This document shows, one piece after another, positions 22,707-32,858 of a stretch of 48,595 bases of DNA (positions are counted from its first letter, which is position 1; each line of letters opens with the position of its first letter). The notes below the pieces were generated by a model. It searched no databases, was not told the origin of the DNA, and saw only the letters and a list, made by a program, of their open reading frames with translations. Source of the stretch: Omphalotus guepiniiformis (taxonomy: Eukaryota; Basidiomycota; Agaricomycetes; Agaricales; Omphalotaceae); the NCBI GenBank assembly GCA_028554645.1, contig JAQOOI010000010.1:1-48595 (forward strand), in the 5' to 3' direction. The position numbers and the translations under genes are program-made.

Positions 22707-24055
22707 ATGAACACGTCTGCTCCAGATTTCCGGGACATGTTCTCTTCTCCGGAACCTTTCTTAGACTCAGATCCGGGCGTGAATGATCAGATTCCGATAT
22801 CAGACAGTGAGGAAGAAAGGGAGATGGAGCGTAAGCAAAAAAATTTATTTTTCTTGTTCGGGACCTCATTGCCATCTGCAGCGTCAAGGCTTCAGGAAAG
22901 GCGTAAAATGAAGGAGGAAAAGAGTAAACGGGTAGCGGAATATGTGGCCAACAAGGCCGCGTACGAAAAGAAGGTGAAGGAGGTGAAGAAGAACCGGGAG
23001 AGGGCATTGGAGGATTGGAGGAGGAGGCAGGATGTAGTCAGAGGGAAGCGAAAGGAGGTGGAGTGGGAAAAAGAAAAAGAAGAAGAACAGGTGAAGAGGA
23101 AACGACAAGTGGTAAGTGATTCCTGCCATTTTGTCTTCATGGATTGATTCGAGCAACATAGGGCAAGAAGAGATCTGAAACGATAGAAAAAGCTTGCGAG
23201 AGGTGCAAGGAGGGAAATTTGAAATGCGTCAGGAATGAGGGTTCGATCGCATGTAGAGAGTGCCAACAGTTGAAGAGGAAGTGCGGGCTGGTGGAAATGG
23301 CGGAAGGGCAGGAAAAGCGGTTTGGATACAGAGCGAAGAAGCGAAAGCGTGCAGTCGCTCCTTTCGCTGTTGGAGGCTTACGCCCAAGGACCCCTTCTCC
23401 GCGCCCGGTGGCTGGCCCGTCTGGGCTGCGGCGGGTTTCACCAATGCTTCTTCAGCTCTCACCTTCTCCGGTTCCTGTGTCACCTCTTCCCATCCCATCT
23501 GCGCCCCTTGCGCACCCTTCATCTCCTCCGCTGGTTGCTGACTGGTCTGAGCCGCTGGACATGTCCAAGTCCCAAGCACTGCTCTTCGGGCAGCAGGCGG
23601 GCATCGTCAACGTGATGGAGGCGGTCACAAAGATGGTGGAGGAGGTGAGGTCTGGCATGGATAGAGTGTTGGAGGAGAATGCAAAGTTAAAGAGAGAGCT
23701 GTCAAGGTTGAAGGCAGCGCAGGAGGTGTTATCTGATCAGGTACAGATGGCATCTGCAGTTGTACTTTTCGGTGGGGACCTGTCGACGACAGAGGCGAGG
23801 TTGGAGGTTTGGAGGGATGGAGTGCAGGGGGGAAAAGTGTTGCGTGAGTTGGGGGAGAAGCACCTGGTGAAAGGTGAAGTGAACGAGTACAGGGAAGCCA
23901 GGGAAAAACAGGTAAGCTCATTCTTGGACAAGTTGACATCGAGAGTGGACGCCGACGACGCTCGAGGAAATCCGGTCGCACCGCCTACCGACTCGGAGTA
24001 TAACCCGTCAGCGGAGTCCAGTGTAACTGAATCCGATGGTTCAATTGTAGTCTAA
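22707..24055 (+). CDS. Cys6-cluster coiled-coil protein, copy 2
   Basis: Exons 22707-22830, 22882-23111 and 23162-24055 join over introns of 51 and 50 nt (GTAAGC, GTAAGT) in phase, giving 415 residues. A Lys/Glu/Arg-rich helix (about residues 45-115) precedes CERCKEGNLKC and CRECQQLKRKC, again C-x2-C-x6-C twice. A Pro/Ser-rich linker and a second coiled coil (RSGMDRVLEENAKLKRELSR) follow. The C-terminus is acidic and Ser-rich. A GTAAGC within the last exon at about 23911 could be another donor, but the frame reads through with plausible sequence. A short imperfect direct repeat (CATTCTAGA...GCGCTT) lies in the upstream region at about 22638-22695. Its role as a nuclear regulatory protein is inferred from family. 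Confidence 0.72.
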
Positions 24056-24205
24056 TATGCATAATACCTTTTTTTTTTAATTTAATAATCAGCACATTAC
24101 TTTTACAAAGCGATCTTGGGTTTCAAGGTGGGAAATGTGGCAAATACTTGTAAACAGTGGGGCATATATATATAGAGGCCATAAATGGTATTGCCCTGCG
24201 AAAAA

Positions 24206-25505
24206 ATGGCTCCCCGGAAAGCTAGAGAGGTAACCCCAGACTTTAAAAACAGATTCCCTTCACCGGCGCCTTTTACTGAGCCGCCTGTTGACATGAATGA
24301 TCCATCACTTCGCATGACGTATGGTACTCATGATCCTGTGGTGGCAAAGAGTGGGTGATTTTTCTTGTCTACACGTTCTTGTCTCACTACAGGAGGTTCA
24401 GATGTCGAAATAGCAAGAGAGAAGAGGCGAGAGTGGAGACAGAGGAGAGACCAGGCTGCAAAGGCAGCAGAGGAGGTAAGGGCCAAGCGAGAAGAGGCGA
24501 AAAGCGCTTGGAGGTTGGAGCAGGAGGCAAAGTCAGGAGCGGACAGGTCCGGAGCCAAGTCCGGAGCCAAGTCGGGATCAAAGTCCCAACCAAAGTCCCA
24601 ACCAAAGTCCCAACCAAAGTCCCAACCAAAGTCGAGGACGTCGCAGCCGAAACCAAAGGCAAAGTCGGGACCGGTGGCAGAGGCAGCGTCAGGAGCAGCG
24701 TCAGGACCGGTGGCAGAGGCAGCGTCAGGAGCAGCGTCAGGACCGGTGGCAGAGGCAGCAGGAGCAGCGTCAGGACCGGTGGCAGAGGCAGCGTCAGGAG
24801 CAGCGTCAGGACCGGTGGCAGAGGCAGCGTCAGGAGCAGCGTCAGGACCGGTGGCAGGACCGGTGGCAGGAGGGGGGTCTATGGAAAAGGGCAAGGGCAA
24901 GGCGGAAAAAGTCGTATTTGAAAAACAGCTGGCTGACAGGTACTCGGAGGTGTTTGCTAGCACGCCAGAGGGACGCCCTCCAAAAACGCTCATACTCAAG
25001 CAAGGGTTTGCCCAGGCAGCAGTGGCAAGGTTCTCAAATATCATATTCCACTTTACACTGACAAGACAATTAGGAGCAACGTGAAGGATTGAAACGATCC
25101 TTGACCGAAGACTCGGGACGAGAGGCGAAAAGACTAAAAGTCTCCCATAGCGATCAGTCGATCCAGACTGAACATGACAATGTACGTGCTCCAGAGTAAT
25201 ACTTGTCCTAGTACTAATGAAAAAAAAAAAAAAAAAAGATGTCGGCGCTCGAGGGTGAAAGGTCCCGGTCCCGCTTTGAGCAGACGATGAAAGCTCGGGT
25301 GGACAGGTTGGAGGCCAAACACGCGAGATCGATCGAGTTGCTGAAATCTGCGCTGGATGACAGGGTAAAACACATTTTTATTCATGTTTCCTTCCGCTCA
25401 CAATCAAAGCAGATCAAGGCTGTGAGGGGAGAGACGTGGGAGCAGTTGGAGCAGGTCTCCAAAGCTCTGAGCACCGACTTGAGGGAGCTAACAATGAGTG
25501 AATAG
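24206..25505 (+). CDS. Coiled-coil protein with internal Ser-Gly-Pro-Val-Ala-Glu repeats
   Basis: The supported exons are 24206-24350 (MAPRKAREVTPDF...), 24393 to about 25030, 25074-25181, 25239-25364 and 25413-25505. The last three join in phase 0 over introns of 57 nt (ending in an A18 tract before AG) and 48 nt. The second exon encodes a charged helix (AREKRREWRQRRDQAAKAAE), a KSQP repeat, and five copies of an (A)SGPVAEAA-type repeat at about 24664-24860. The third to fifth exons form a coiled coil (SLTEDSGREAKRLKV; MKARVDRLEAKHARSIELLK). No Cys cluster is seen, unlike its two upstream neighbours. The junction between exons 2 and 3 could not be phased cleanly. The repeat keeps other frames open as well, and I chose the helical one. 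Function unknown. Confidence 0.5.
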
Positions 25506-25570
25506 AGCAATGTACTACTTGCAGGCAATTGTTCAAAGTTTTTTTTTATCAATGTATCAACGGATGCGTG

Positions 25571-26701
25571 TCAGTATTCCTCCTTGAGTGTAATCAACTG
25601 TCCGTTGTCCGCAACATCATCGTTTTCCGCCGGACGCTGCTGAATCACCCTCATCGCCCCTTGCCAAAAACAGTCCCCGGGTTCGGCAATGTAGAACCAA
25701 CTCAAGAACGTTGAGGGGTACGTGATGTACTTGGGATCATCATGGATGCAACCTGCAAGTGTTGAGATGAATTCGGTCACTTTACTGCCGACAAGAACCA
25801 GGTTGCGGCTCGGTCGGTATTCGTTCATGTGTTCGATAGTCAACGGGGGAAAGTAGTTGGACGAGACCTCGAGTATCACCACTTGAAGCTCCCGGAGCCC
25901 AATCCAATGCGATTTCAGCAGGGTGAGGAGAAAGATATGACATATGTCGGATAGAGAGATGTACAAGTGAGTGATGGCGGGAAATTGCCGATAGGAGAGC
26001 TTGCGGTACATGATTTGGGGGGTAGCTCGTGGAGCACAGACTCGAAGGCGGCGTAGTGAGAGAAAGGGTTGCGAGACCTTTATTGCTCGGATATTTGTGC
26101 AAAAGGAGTTGGAGACATCAAAGAAGAGATCCTCCCGGACCAGCATCGTCTCAATCGTGAAATCAAGGTTTATCGCGTCAATTGGGCAGTGGAGTTCTTC
26201 TAGACGAGGAAAGGGGATCGTTCGGAGGAGGGAGCGTAGACGACGTCCAGCCCATTGCATATGAAGCACAAGCGTTTCAACCGTCGGAGACACCATCAAA
26301 AGCAATTCGCACACCAGATCCGCATGGTCCCTAATCGACAAAGGGAATCGTGTAGCGATAAATGGGCCAGAAAAGGGATGAAAGAGACGAGTGACCGGTT
26401 CGCCTTCAAATTGAAGATGTAGGAATTTGATGTACGAGGCTCGAGTGGAATGCCGAGTGAGCGTTGAATTCAGTTGCATCAGCGCAAGGGGAGTACGGAT
26501 GATGATTCGTTTATAAAACATTCTCATCGTCCGACTGCAAACGATTTAAAAACGTGAACAGACAATGAGAAAAATCACTTGCTTCCCGTCCAGAGCATAT
26601 CGGCTAGAGAGTGACAACAATTGTGGGTTACCATGATGGCCATGTTCATCCACGAGTGTCTCTAGTATCAAGTCAATAACGTAGTGGTCAAGTTGAGGCA
26701 T
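25571..26701 (-). CDS. F-box/LRR-like protein, copy 2
   Basis: Exon 1 (26701-26583) and exon 2 (26534-25571) join over a 48-nt intron only if the donor is GC (GCAAGT) with acceptor TTGCAG, giving 360 residues. The first exon is a weak F-box (MPQLDHYVIDLILETLVDEH) and the second has leucine-rich segments (FPRLEELHCPIDAIN; FPAITHLYISL). Near the end, EPGDCFWQGAM matches GPGQCFWEKAR in the copy at 37.6 kb, and FYKRIIIRTP matches LFYSSILLFS there. The intron position matches that of the other two paralogues, which supports the unusual donor. Its role as a ubiquitin-ligase adaptor is inferred. The last codons lie about 65 bp from the end of the convergent coiled-coil gene. Confidence 0.72.
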
Positions 26702-26763
26702 GAGAAAGGAGAACGCGTTGGGGAACTTTTTCGCTTTTTTTTTTTTGAATAAACAAGTACAAA

Positions 26764-28306
26764 TTAGTTTACATTAACGACTTCCTTGTACCAACACCCT
26801 CCCGGACCGCTGGGTGGTTCCCCATTAGGACCATGGGTGACTTTGACGAGTTGTTCGGCCTTCTTGAACAACATCTCCTTACCGCAACCGAGACATTGGG
26901 CAGTGAACGACGTAACCCTTGGTGCTTTATCGTAGGTGATATTGCTCCAAGGGTACAGGCACCCACAGGTGCACTGTATCTTGGGCAATTCGCCAAAGGG
27001 TCGGTGCATGGGGTGATGCCATCGGTAGATGGTGATGCCATCTACCTTGACAGTGGCCAGTCCGGTGTGGGATCCGATATTAGGCATTGTGGGGAGCATG
27101 GATGGGAGAACACTTTTCGTGCCGTTGGAAAAAAAGTGTTCGGCAAAGAGGAACATGAAGGAGAGTGTGAGAGCAGGCTGAAGAGCCTCGTTGGTGAACC
27201 CAATGAGCTGGTCGAATTTGATTCTGTTTAAAAAGATGAGGTGCGGAGAAAGACAATGCGAGAGACTACTTTCCTTTTCTCAAAATCATACAGTTGCTGT
27301 ACGGAGGATGGGTTGCGCCAGTATGATCCACAGACGATAAACGTCCCCATACTCTCTGGGCCGCGCTTCTTCAGCTGTCGCTCTAGCTTGGGCGGCACAA
27401 TTGCGGTAATGAACTACCGAGTCAGGACCGAGTCAGGACCGAGTCAGGATTGCGGTCAGGACCGGATCAGGACCGCAGTCAGGAAACTCGGAAACTCACT
27501 TTGCCAAAGTCTACTTCTTTCTTCTTGTTCCCAAGCTGAAACTGCTTCTTGTCCGTACCATGTGTACTGACAACTAGGCAGATCTTGGAGATGCTGTGTG
27601 TGATATTAAATAAAATAATTTAAAAAAAGGACAGGATGACTTGCAGAGATAATTTGCCCTTTGAGGAGAGCGCATGGGCAAGGGCGGAGATCTGTTCCCG
27701 CCAGTTCGAATGTTTGTCGTCGTAGTCGAACACGATTTCAATTCCGACTACTCTTCTCGGAAGCCAGACCTTCATTGTGGTCTTCATGACCCCATAGACA
27801 AAGTCCGGCATTCCTGCCAGCCGCAGCGAAAGCACCAAAACTGGCCCCATGTTTGGCTGCAGGTTAGTACTGCACCGTGCCACTGATACAGGCCGCAGTA
27901 TCAGCGGCTTGGTGTTTTTTTTGTGACCCTAAAAAAATGAGAGTGGAGGGAAAAGGGATCGGGAGAGGACTTGCCGTGTACGGAGTCTTGTGCCTACGTT
28001 CCACCTTGTGGTCATCCTGTAGATGACAGTGGACGCAGATAAACTCGGAGTGAAATTTTTTCGGGAGTTTCCCCAGGCAGGCTTGGCAGACTTGAGCTGC
28101 ACAACGTGAGCAGTGGACCGTGGATCCACCGTCATAGCAGATGGTGCAGTACTGTAAATGGAGTTGAGCTGTATACTAAATGAGAGGGGAATACTCACGT
28201 CCAGATATATATTTTGCGCGCTTTCTTGCAGCTCTTCCAACTCTTGTTTTGTAATGTATAGGCCAGCACGGAGCGAGACGAGTTTTGGGACGCCACGGAC
28301 GTTCAT
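26764..28306 (-). CDS. Cys-rich (RING/PHD-like) protein with C-terminal zinc-ribbon-like motif
   Basis: Exons 28306-28199, 28151-27975, 27928-27645, 27593-27500, 27413 to about 27268, and about 27200-26764 are supported. Introns 2 and 3 need GC-AG splicing (both GCAAGT). Residues 37-80 contain YCTICYDGGSTVHCSRC, VCQAC and FICVHCH, a zinc-binding cross-brace-like pattern. The middle has a conserved-looking segment (GPVLVLSLRLAGMPDFVYG; ICLVVSTHGTD). The C-terminus has CTCGC...CLGC, resembling a zinc ribbon. Total length is about 420 residues. The family appears to be a multicopy agaricomycete one of unknown function. Intron 4 (27414-27499) is longer than the rest because it contains tandem GTCCTGACTCG copies. 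The junction of the last two exons is uncertain. Confidence 0.65.
27421..27482. repeat. Short tandem repeat inside an intron
   Basis: GAGTCAGGACC is repeated three times, followed by variants (GCGGTCAGGACC, GGATCAGGACC, GCAGTCAGG). The core GATCAGGACCG equals, in reverse complement, the CGGTCCTGATC core of the array at 3-4.8 kb, and also occurs as the last bases of the window. Confidence 0.8.
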
Positions 28307-28466
28307 GGTAGTCAGTAATCAAGTTGTGAACACGCGGTGCTAAGCGATTTTTTGGCCAGATTAGTAATCGAGTGGCACAGGCGCATCATCGCCCCAGAAG
28401 GGCAATCATATATTGCAAAAAAAAAAAAAAAAGACTAGTGAATGTATTAAACTGTACAACATATCT

Positions 28467-28523
28467 GCAGACGAACGAGTGAAGACCAGGAGGAGTAAAC
28501 CTCCTGGCTTACCGTTCGTCTGC
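28467..28523. other. Strong two-stem inverted repeat (possible structured RNA)
   Basis: The outer arms GCAGACGAACG (28467-28477) and CGTTCGTCTGC (28513-28523) are perfect complements. Inner arms CCAGGAGG (28486-28493) and CCTCCTGG (28500-28507) are also perfect and enclose a 6-nt loop. The arms are separated by an 8/5-nt internal loop. It lies in an intergenic region. It could be a folded RNA, a terminator-like or cruciform element, or the core of a small inverted-repeat transposon. Confidence 0.55.
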
Positions 28524-28823
28524 TTGTCTACATAAAAAATGGAAAGATACATTGGAGAAGTAAATGTCCAAGGCAGATCCAAGGTGCCGCCAAAAGCGGA
28601 CCGAGGAACGTCCGAATCGGCGGGGGACTTGGTCTATCGTCGAGGCTTGGTAGTTAACACTAGAAAATGTGCATCATAGGTTTTCATAGCCTCCGCACAA
28701 TAAAATGTTGAAGGAAATACCACAATTGCAGGCAGAGGAAAAAGTTGGAAAAAAGCTGTGGGTGGCGACACCCAACTCCACATAGGGAGGATGGTTCCAA
28801 AAATTGCCAAAGGCATCTATCAG

Positions 28824-28895
28824 GCTGCAGTGCTACTGAACAGCTGAAGTGCACAAGTGGCGGCCCTGATCCTGCGCTGCAGTGCTACTGAACAG
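28824..28895. repeat. 20-bp direct repeat
   Basis: GCTGCAGTGCTACTGAACAG occurs identically at 28824-28843 and 28876-28895, separated by 32 bp. Confidence 0.85.
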
Positions 28896-29376
28896 GCGCA
28901 GGAAGGGTTAAAAGCTGTTGGATGCGACAGCTTTGTCTGCATGGAGACATGACCACCCACGCAAGGTATCGTACTCGAGGAGGTCCACTGGATGCGTGAA
29001 TCTCATGCTGCATGGGGCACAGTACTTTACCTGGTGAGGGTAAAGAAAAGAGAGAGAGGTACGGGATCGCGCCACTATATATATGTCGGCTGTTATGTAA
29101 CGCCATCAAACATGCGGCATAGTTTAAATCAAGGGTGGGAACAAACAGGCCCGGCCTGGTCCGAGGCATGTTGGGGGCAATGGCGGGGGGGGGGGGGGGG
29201 GGTCAGGACCAGCCAAGGTAATGGGACAATCTGGTAGACTGATCGTTGTATTCATCTGTGGCAAATACAAATCGCATACACTACAAACGTAAGAGGTTGG
29301 CTATTTATTTCTTTCCTCACGGCGGCGTTTGGCATTCCTCTTGGGTGTTCTGTCTTGCAAATAGCATAAGGGTAAT

Positions 29377-30111
29377 TTACCAAGAAACAAATTGCGGCTT
29401 ACTAGGTGCAACAGCAGGCCGGCGGAAAAAAGGGTTGGGAGCTGTAACAGTGCAGAACATGAAAAGGCAGACAGCAGTAGACGAGAGTGGCGGCTTACCT
29501 GGCGTGCTCTCCGGGGCAGCAGGTGTAGTACAAGAGATCTCAAACGATTCACTGGTCCCGCCTCTGCGCTCCAATGAGGGTAGGTCATCAAGGTCGAGGA
29601 CTGAGCGGCGGCAAGGTTTACGGATAGCACGTGGCTTGTTATGATGCCGAGTGTAGTAGGGTGCGGTACGGCTATGGGTTCGTGGACGCTTGGGACAGGG
29701 ACTCTCTAAGGAGGACAGGGAGGATTGCGAGCTCGGGCTAGGCGTTTCATCGGGGACAGGAGGAGAAGCACCGGCCATGGGAGGGAAACGGTCATCTTGC
29801 TCATCTTGAACACCTTGTGAGCGTTGTTGCTCACAGAGGCAGAGAAAACACGTACCATCGGACAGAGTCAACTTATTTTTCAAATTCAAAGTGGTTTCTG
29901 CACAAACGCACAGGGTTTTGAAAACCACAAGGCAATAGAAGAAAACAAGAGAGATTCTTACCAGCTAGCTCATCGATCATCTCATTATTGGCAGCAAACA
30001 CTTGTGACATGCGAATTTCATCATCCTCATCTGTAACCTTTAGCAGGTGCTGAGAAAGAGTCCAGGCAAAGACTTACCGTCCGATGAGAGAGGCAAACGG
30101 TTGTCAGACAT
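29377..30111 (-). CDS. Small acidic/Pro-Ser-rich protein, five exons
   Basis: Exons 30111-30078, 30030-29962, 29897-29856, 29813-29499 and 29441-29377 join over introns of 47, 64, 42 and 57 nt. Every intron is phase 1 with a G|GT(A/G) junction, and the product is 174 residues. The N-terminus is acidic (MSDNRLPLSSDDEDDEIRMS), followed by a short helix (FAANNEMIDELAETTLNLK), a Pro/Ser linker, and a basic patch (PKRPRTHSR; RHHNKPRAIRKPCRR) that may be a nuclear signal. No domain is recognised. The consistent splice pattern and lack of stops argue for a real gene. Function unknown. Confidence 0.65.
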
Positions 30112-30593
30112 GGTATAAGTATGGGTAACCCCACACCCCATGCAACTTTTTGACGTCCAATGATCTAATCTTCTCAATTTGGTATAATATTTTCCGAGCC
30201 CAGTGAAGAATAATCCCACGCTCTGACGTTGCTCGGGCGCTCGTCCCGGGAATTCCGAGGCATTTGCCTTGGCGGGGTTCGAAACGCTCAACAGGCAACA
30301 GACGCTTGCTACTGTGGTCGGTGTCTCTCTCTCGCTCGTGTAGCTGGGAAAGATGTACTTGGGTGAGAGAAAAGTCTCTTTTTTGCTTCTTTCTTGCGAG
30401 GGTACACTTGAGATTGATAAAATGAGATTCGGATTGCTTCGCAAGTGCAGAGACGCTGACATTAAACAACGAGGGACTGCGACTTCTACGTTGCTACCGC
30501 TAAGATATGCTATGCTGCTCATAGAGGATCGTCCTTGCAAAACCAAAACATCCGTCCTGTCATGGTGCCGTTTCGGAACCACCGCTCTGTCCA
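30112..30593. other. Upstream stretch without supportable gene
   Basis: Long minus-strand frames (30040-30606 and 30104-30469) overlap each other and have no domain or splice logic. I see no further feature. Confidence 0.4.
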
Positions 30594-31130
30594 AGGATCG
30601 TATCACACACAGCTGCCGCCACCAGCTTCCAGGTCCGGTCTAGGTGCCAGCTCATCATCTTGTGCTCAAACCACTGCACTGGCCATCGTCACCAAGAATG
30701 ATGTTGCATACTGCGGGAAGCGGTTTCCTCTCGTTGAAGGACCTGACAGACGAGCTGGATACGAATGGTTTCAGGTCGTGGTCAGTGTTGGCTTTGGAAG
30801 CTTGGCAGAACAAGGGGTGGCTCGAGATCAAGGAATTGGATAAGAGTCCAAGAGATGTCATGATTGATTTGGCCGGTCGGGACCAGTTGAGGAAAGGTTG
30901 CGAGGCTGTCATTCCCGCCGAGGGTATATGGAGGTGGCAGAGTTGCATGATTTGGGGTTTCTTTTCTTACTTTTTGTTCATATTGCTGTACAATAGTCTA
31001 GGAATATATATCAGCTTTGCGGATGTGCAGGGCCTGCAATTTCGTACTCAAAAACTCACAACTAGATTGACACTGTCCACCTTTCCGCTTGACATGCCTC
31101 GTATAACCATTGGGATGATACAGTCATGAT
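30594..31130. pseudogene. Deleted copy of the kinase/partner pair found at 34.7-36.8 kb
   Basis: Positions 30594-30700 match the 3' part of the APH-like kinase gene (about 34770-34930) in the same orientation, with an internal gap of about 36 bp. Immediately after, 30711-30950 match the 3' part of the partner gene (about 36540-36800). The plus-strand reading GSGFLSLKDLTDELDTNGF...ALEAWQNKGWLEI...CEAVIPAEGIW parallels GTGFPSVEDLVKELKANGL...ALEAWQRKGWLVL...CEVAIPAEGIW, but lacks the residues equivalent to QKVVGNSMGCGC. The middle of the pair, including both promoters and 5' halves, is missing. This is a decayed, internally deleted duplicate and not a functional gene. Confidence 0.75.
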
Positions 31131-31160
31131 TCGAAACGTGAGCGGCGAGTGCACAGCCTT

Positions 31161-31457
31161 GAACATGAGCACATCAGACAGGCATCGTTTATAATTCCAG
31201 GTGCCCATGAGACCTGAGCAGGCGGGCAGGAGCGGGCAGGAGCGGGCAGGAGCGGAGACGTGCATCAGACTTTGGCTGAAAAAGCATCACAAGGCCCATG
31301 CGGAGCAGCAGATAGCTTGCAATTCCCTTTATTGCTCAGACAGCTCTACAGTGAACATGAGCACATCAGACAGGCATCATTTATAATTCCAGGTGCCCAT
31401 GAGACCGGAGCAGGCGGGCAGGAGCGGGCAGGAGCGGAGACGTGCATCAGACTTTGG
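31161..31457. repeat. Dispersed repeat B, direct duplication
   Basis: Copies at 31161-31275 and 31353-31457 are near-identical, beginning GAACATGAGCACATCAGACA and ending GACGTGCATCAGACTTTGG. They differ chiefly by one 10-bp unit (GGAGCGGGCA): the first has one more. Related single copies flank the kinase pair at about 34.4 and 37.0 kb. Confidence 0.88.
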
Positions 31458-31652
31458 TATTGTCATTATCTACCCGACAGACGCGTAAGCTCGTTAGTAA
31501 ACTCGACCTGCTTATTCAATAAGTATACATTTTCCAAGTATTATTAATGAACTGCGTTCTTGAACTTTCAAAGAATATCGCTAATGTTTCACGGATGGCA
31601 AAGTTGTTTATACATGTACAATGAAAAATGAAAAGACATAGAATGCAGAATA

Positions 31653-32858
31653 CTACCGTCTCTCTTTGCCCTTGCCCTTACCCTTACCCTTACCCTTTCC
31701 TTTCTCTTCTCTTTCTTGACATTCCTGGAGCCACCGTCTACGCAATAAGCATAAGTCAATCCGAACCATCAAAGCCTGAAAGAAAAGACTCACTCTTTCG
31801 ATATCTCCCATTCACCTTGCTTCAAGTGATTCCCGGGCATACTGAGGTGCCGCTCGACTAGACTGGCCACCGTCACGTTGGGCACGAGTGGCTTTTGTAC
31901 TGTCTGCCGGCAGGCCGGGCATGTGTTTTGCTTTTCAATACATCTCTGTGTTATTGAATGAACAAAAGGTCAGATATAAGCGGTTACCTTCTCGAACCAA
32001 CCCTGTGCACAGGCAGCGCAGACGGTGTGCCCGCATGGATTTACAAGCTGGGGGAAGCAACTGCAAAGAGAGAATGAGGTCAGCATCAAGTTCTGTGACG
32101 CTTGTTTTACACACAAAATGTCAAAACAACTATAAAAACAATCAGTCAAGACGCAGGCAGGCGATGAAAAGGAGCGCATACACTGGACAGCAAAGTTCTT
32201 GTTCGTAAAGTTCGAGTATCGCGGACAAATAGTCGCTGGAGTCTACTTTGCCCTTCTTCTTGGGCGATTCCGTCACGTCGTCGGATGCGCGTTTATTGCG
32301 ATTGCGCAAGGTAGAAGGACCGGGTTCTTATTCAGAGGCTGATCATGAGTTCTACGTCAGTACAAAGGCTATTTGGGTCAGAGTTCACGAAGAGGGATCG
32401 TATCCATATTGTTGTCAAGGAAAAAGATGATTCAATGGCTTAGTCCTGGAGGAACTATGCCATACTGGGAATCGGGACGTTTGGGTTGATCCAGAAAGGC
32501 ACTCACAGAGCTTATCAGACAGGAGTATCTCCCAGTCCAAAGAAAACAACGATACTAGGAACCGGAAAGCTGATTAGTAGACCACTCACCTCCCTCGGCC
32601 ACCGTATTGCCATTGTTGAGCCGATTTTCGATAGCATCTATCTCTTTCAGAATATTTGGGTCCTCGAATTCATCTGCAAAGTAGAAACTCTCCGCAGGTG
32701 AGTGCAAATCTGGCATCCGGGGTCAGTTCATTATCAAGTTTTAAGCATTTCCACATACCTTGATGTTGATTCTCCAAAAGCTCCCAATATATGTCAGAGA
32801 TAGCGGAATAATCTAGTTCATCCGCGACTTCATCATATTCGTCCTTCGTTTCCGCCAT
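31653..32858 (-). CDS. RING-finger protein (probable E3 ubiquitin ligase)
   Basis: Six exons (32858-32759, 32673-32590, 32326-32182, 32060-31988, 31945-31794, 31737-31653) splice in phase over introns of 85, 263, 121, 42 and 56 nt, giving 212 residues. The N-terminus is acidic (MAETKDEYDEVADELDYS) and is followed by a basic patch (RNRNKRASDD; SPKKKGK). The RING is LCCPVCFPQLVNPCGHTVC, then CAQGWFEK, and NTCPACR, a C3HC4 pattern split over three exons. The tail is Lys-Gly repeated (GKGKGKGKGKGKERR), encoded by a (CCCTTA)n-like microsatellite at about 31670-31705. E2 binding and ubiquitin transfer are inferred from the domain. The 263-nt intron is long for this window and could hide another exon. 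Confidence 0.82.

Larger units (their letters stand above)
28307..29376. other. Gene-poor stretch with hairpin and short repeats
   Basis: No supportable gene was found. The stretch contains an A-tract at about 28418-28432, a strong inverted repeat at 28467-28523, a 20-bp direct repeat at 28824/28876, and an 18-G run at 29185-29202. ORFs of 60-94 codons here have no domain. Confidence 0.5.

Noticed and set aside
24328..25044. Minus ORF of Ala/Thr/Gly/Pro/Asp repeats and the alternative plus frame at 24355-24921
   Set aside because: Repeat units of lengths divisible by three keep several frames open. Only the 24393 frame gives a helical, phase-compatible protein.
30270..30290. GGTTCGAAAC-like word resembling a tRNA T-loop
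   Set aside because: No acceptor stem, D-arm or anticodon arm can be drawn around it.
30040..30606. Minus ORF of 188 codons
   Set aside because: Its left end is the first exons and introns of the small gene at 29377-30111 read in another way, and the remainder has no domain.
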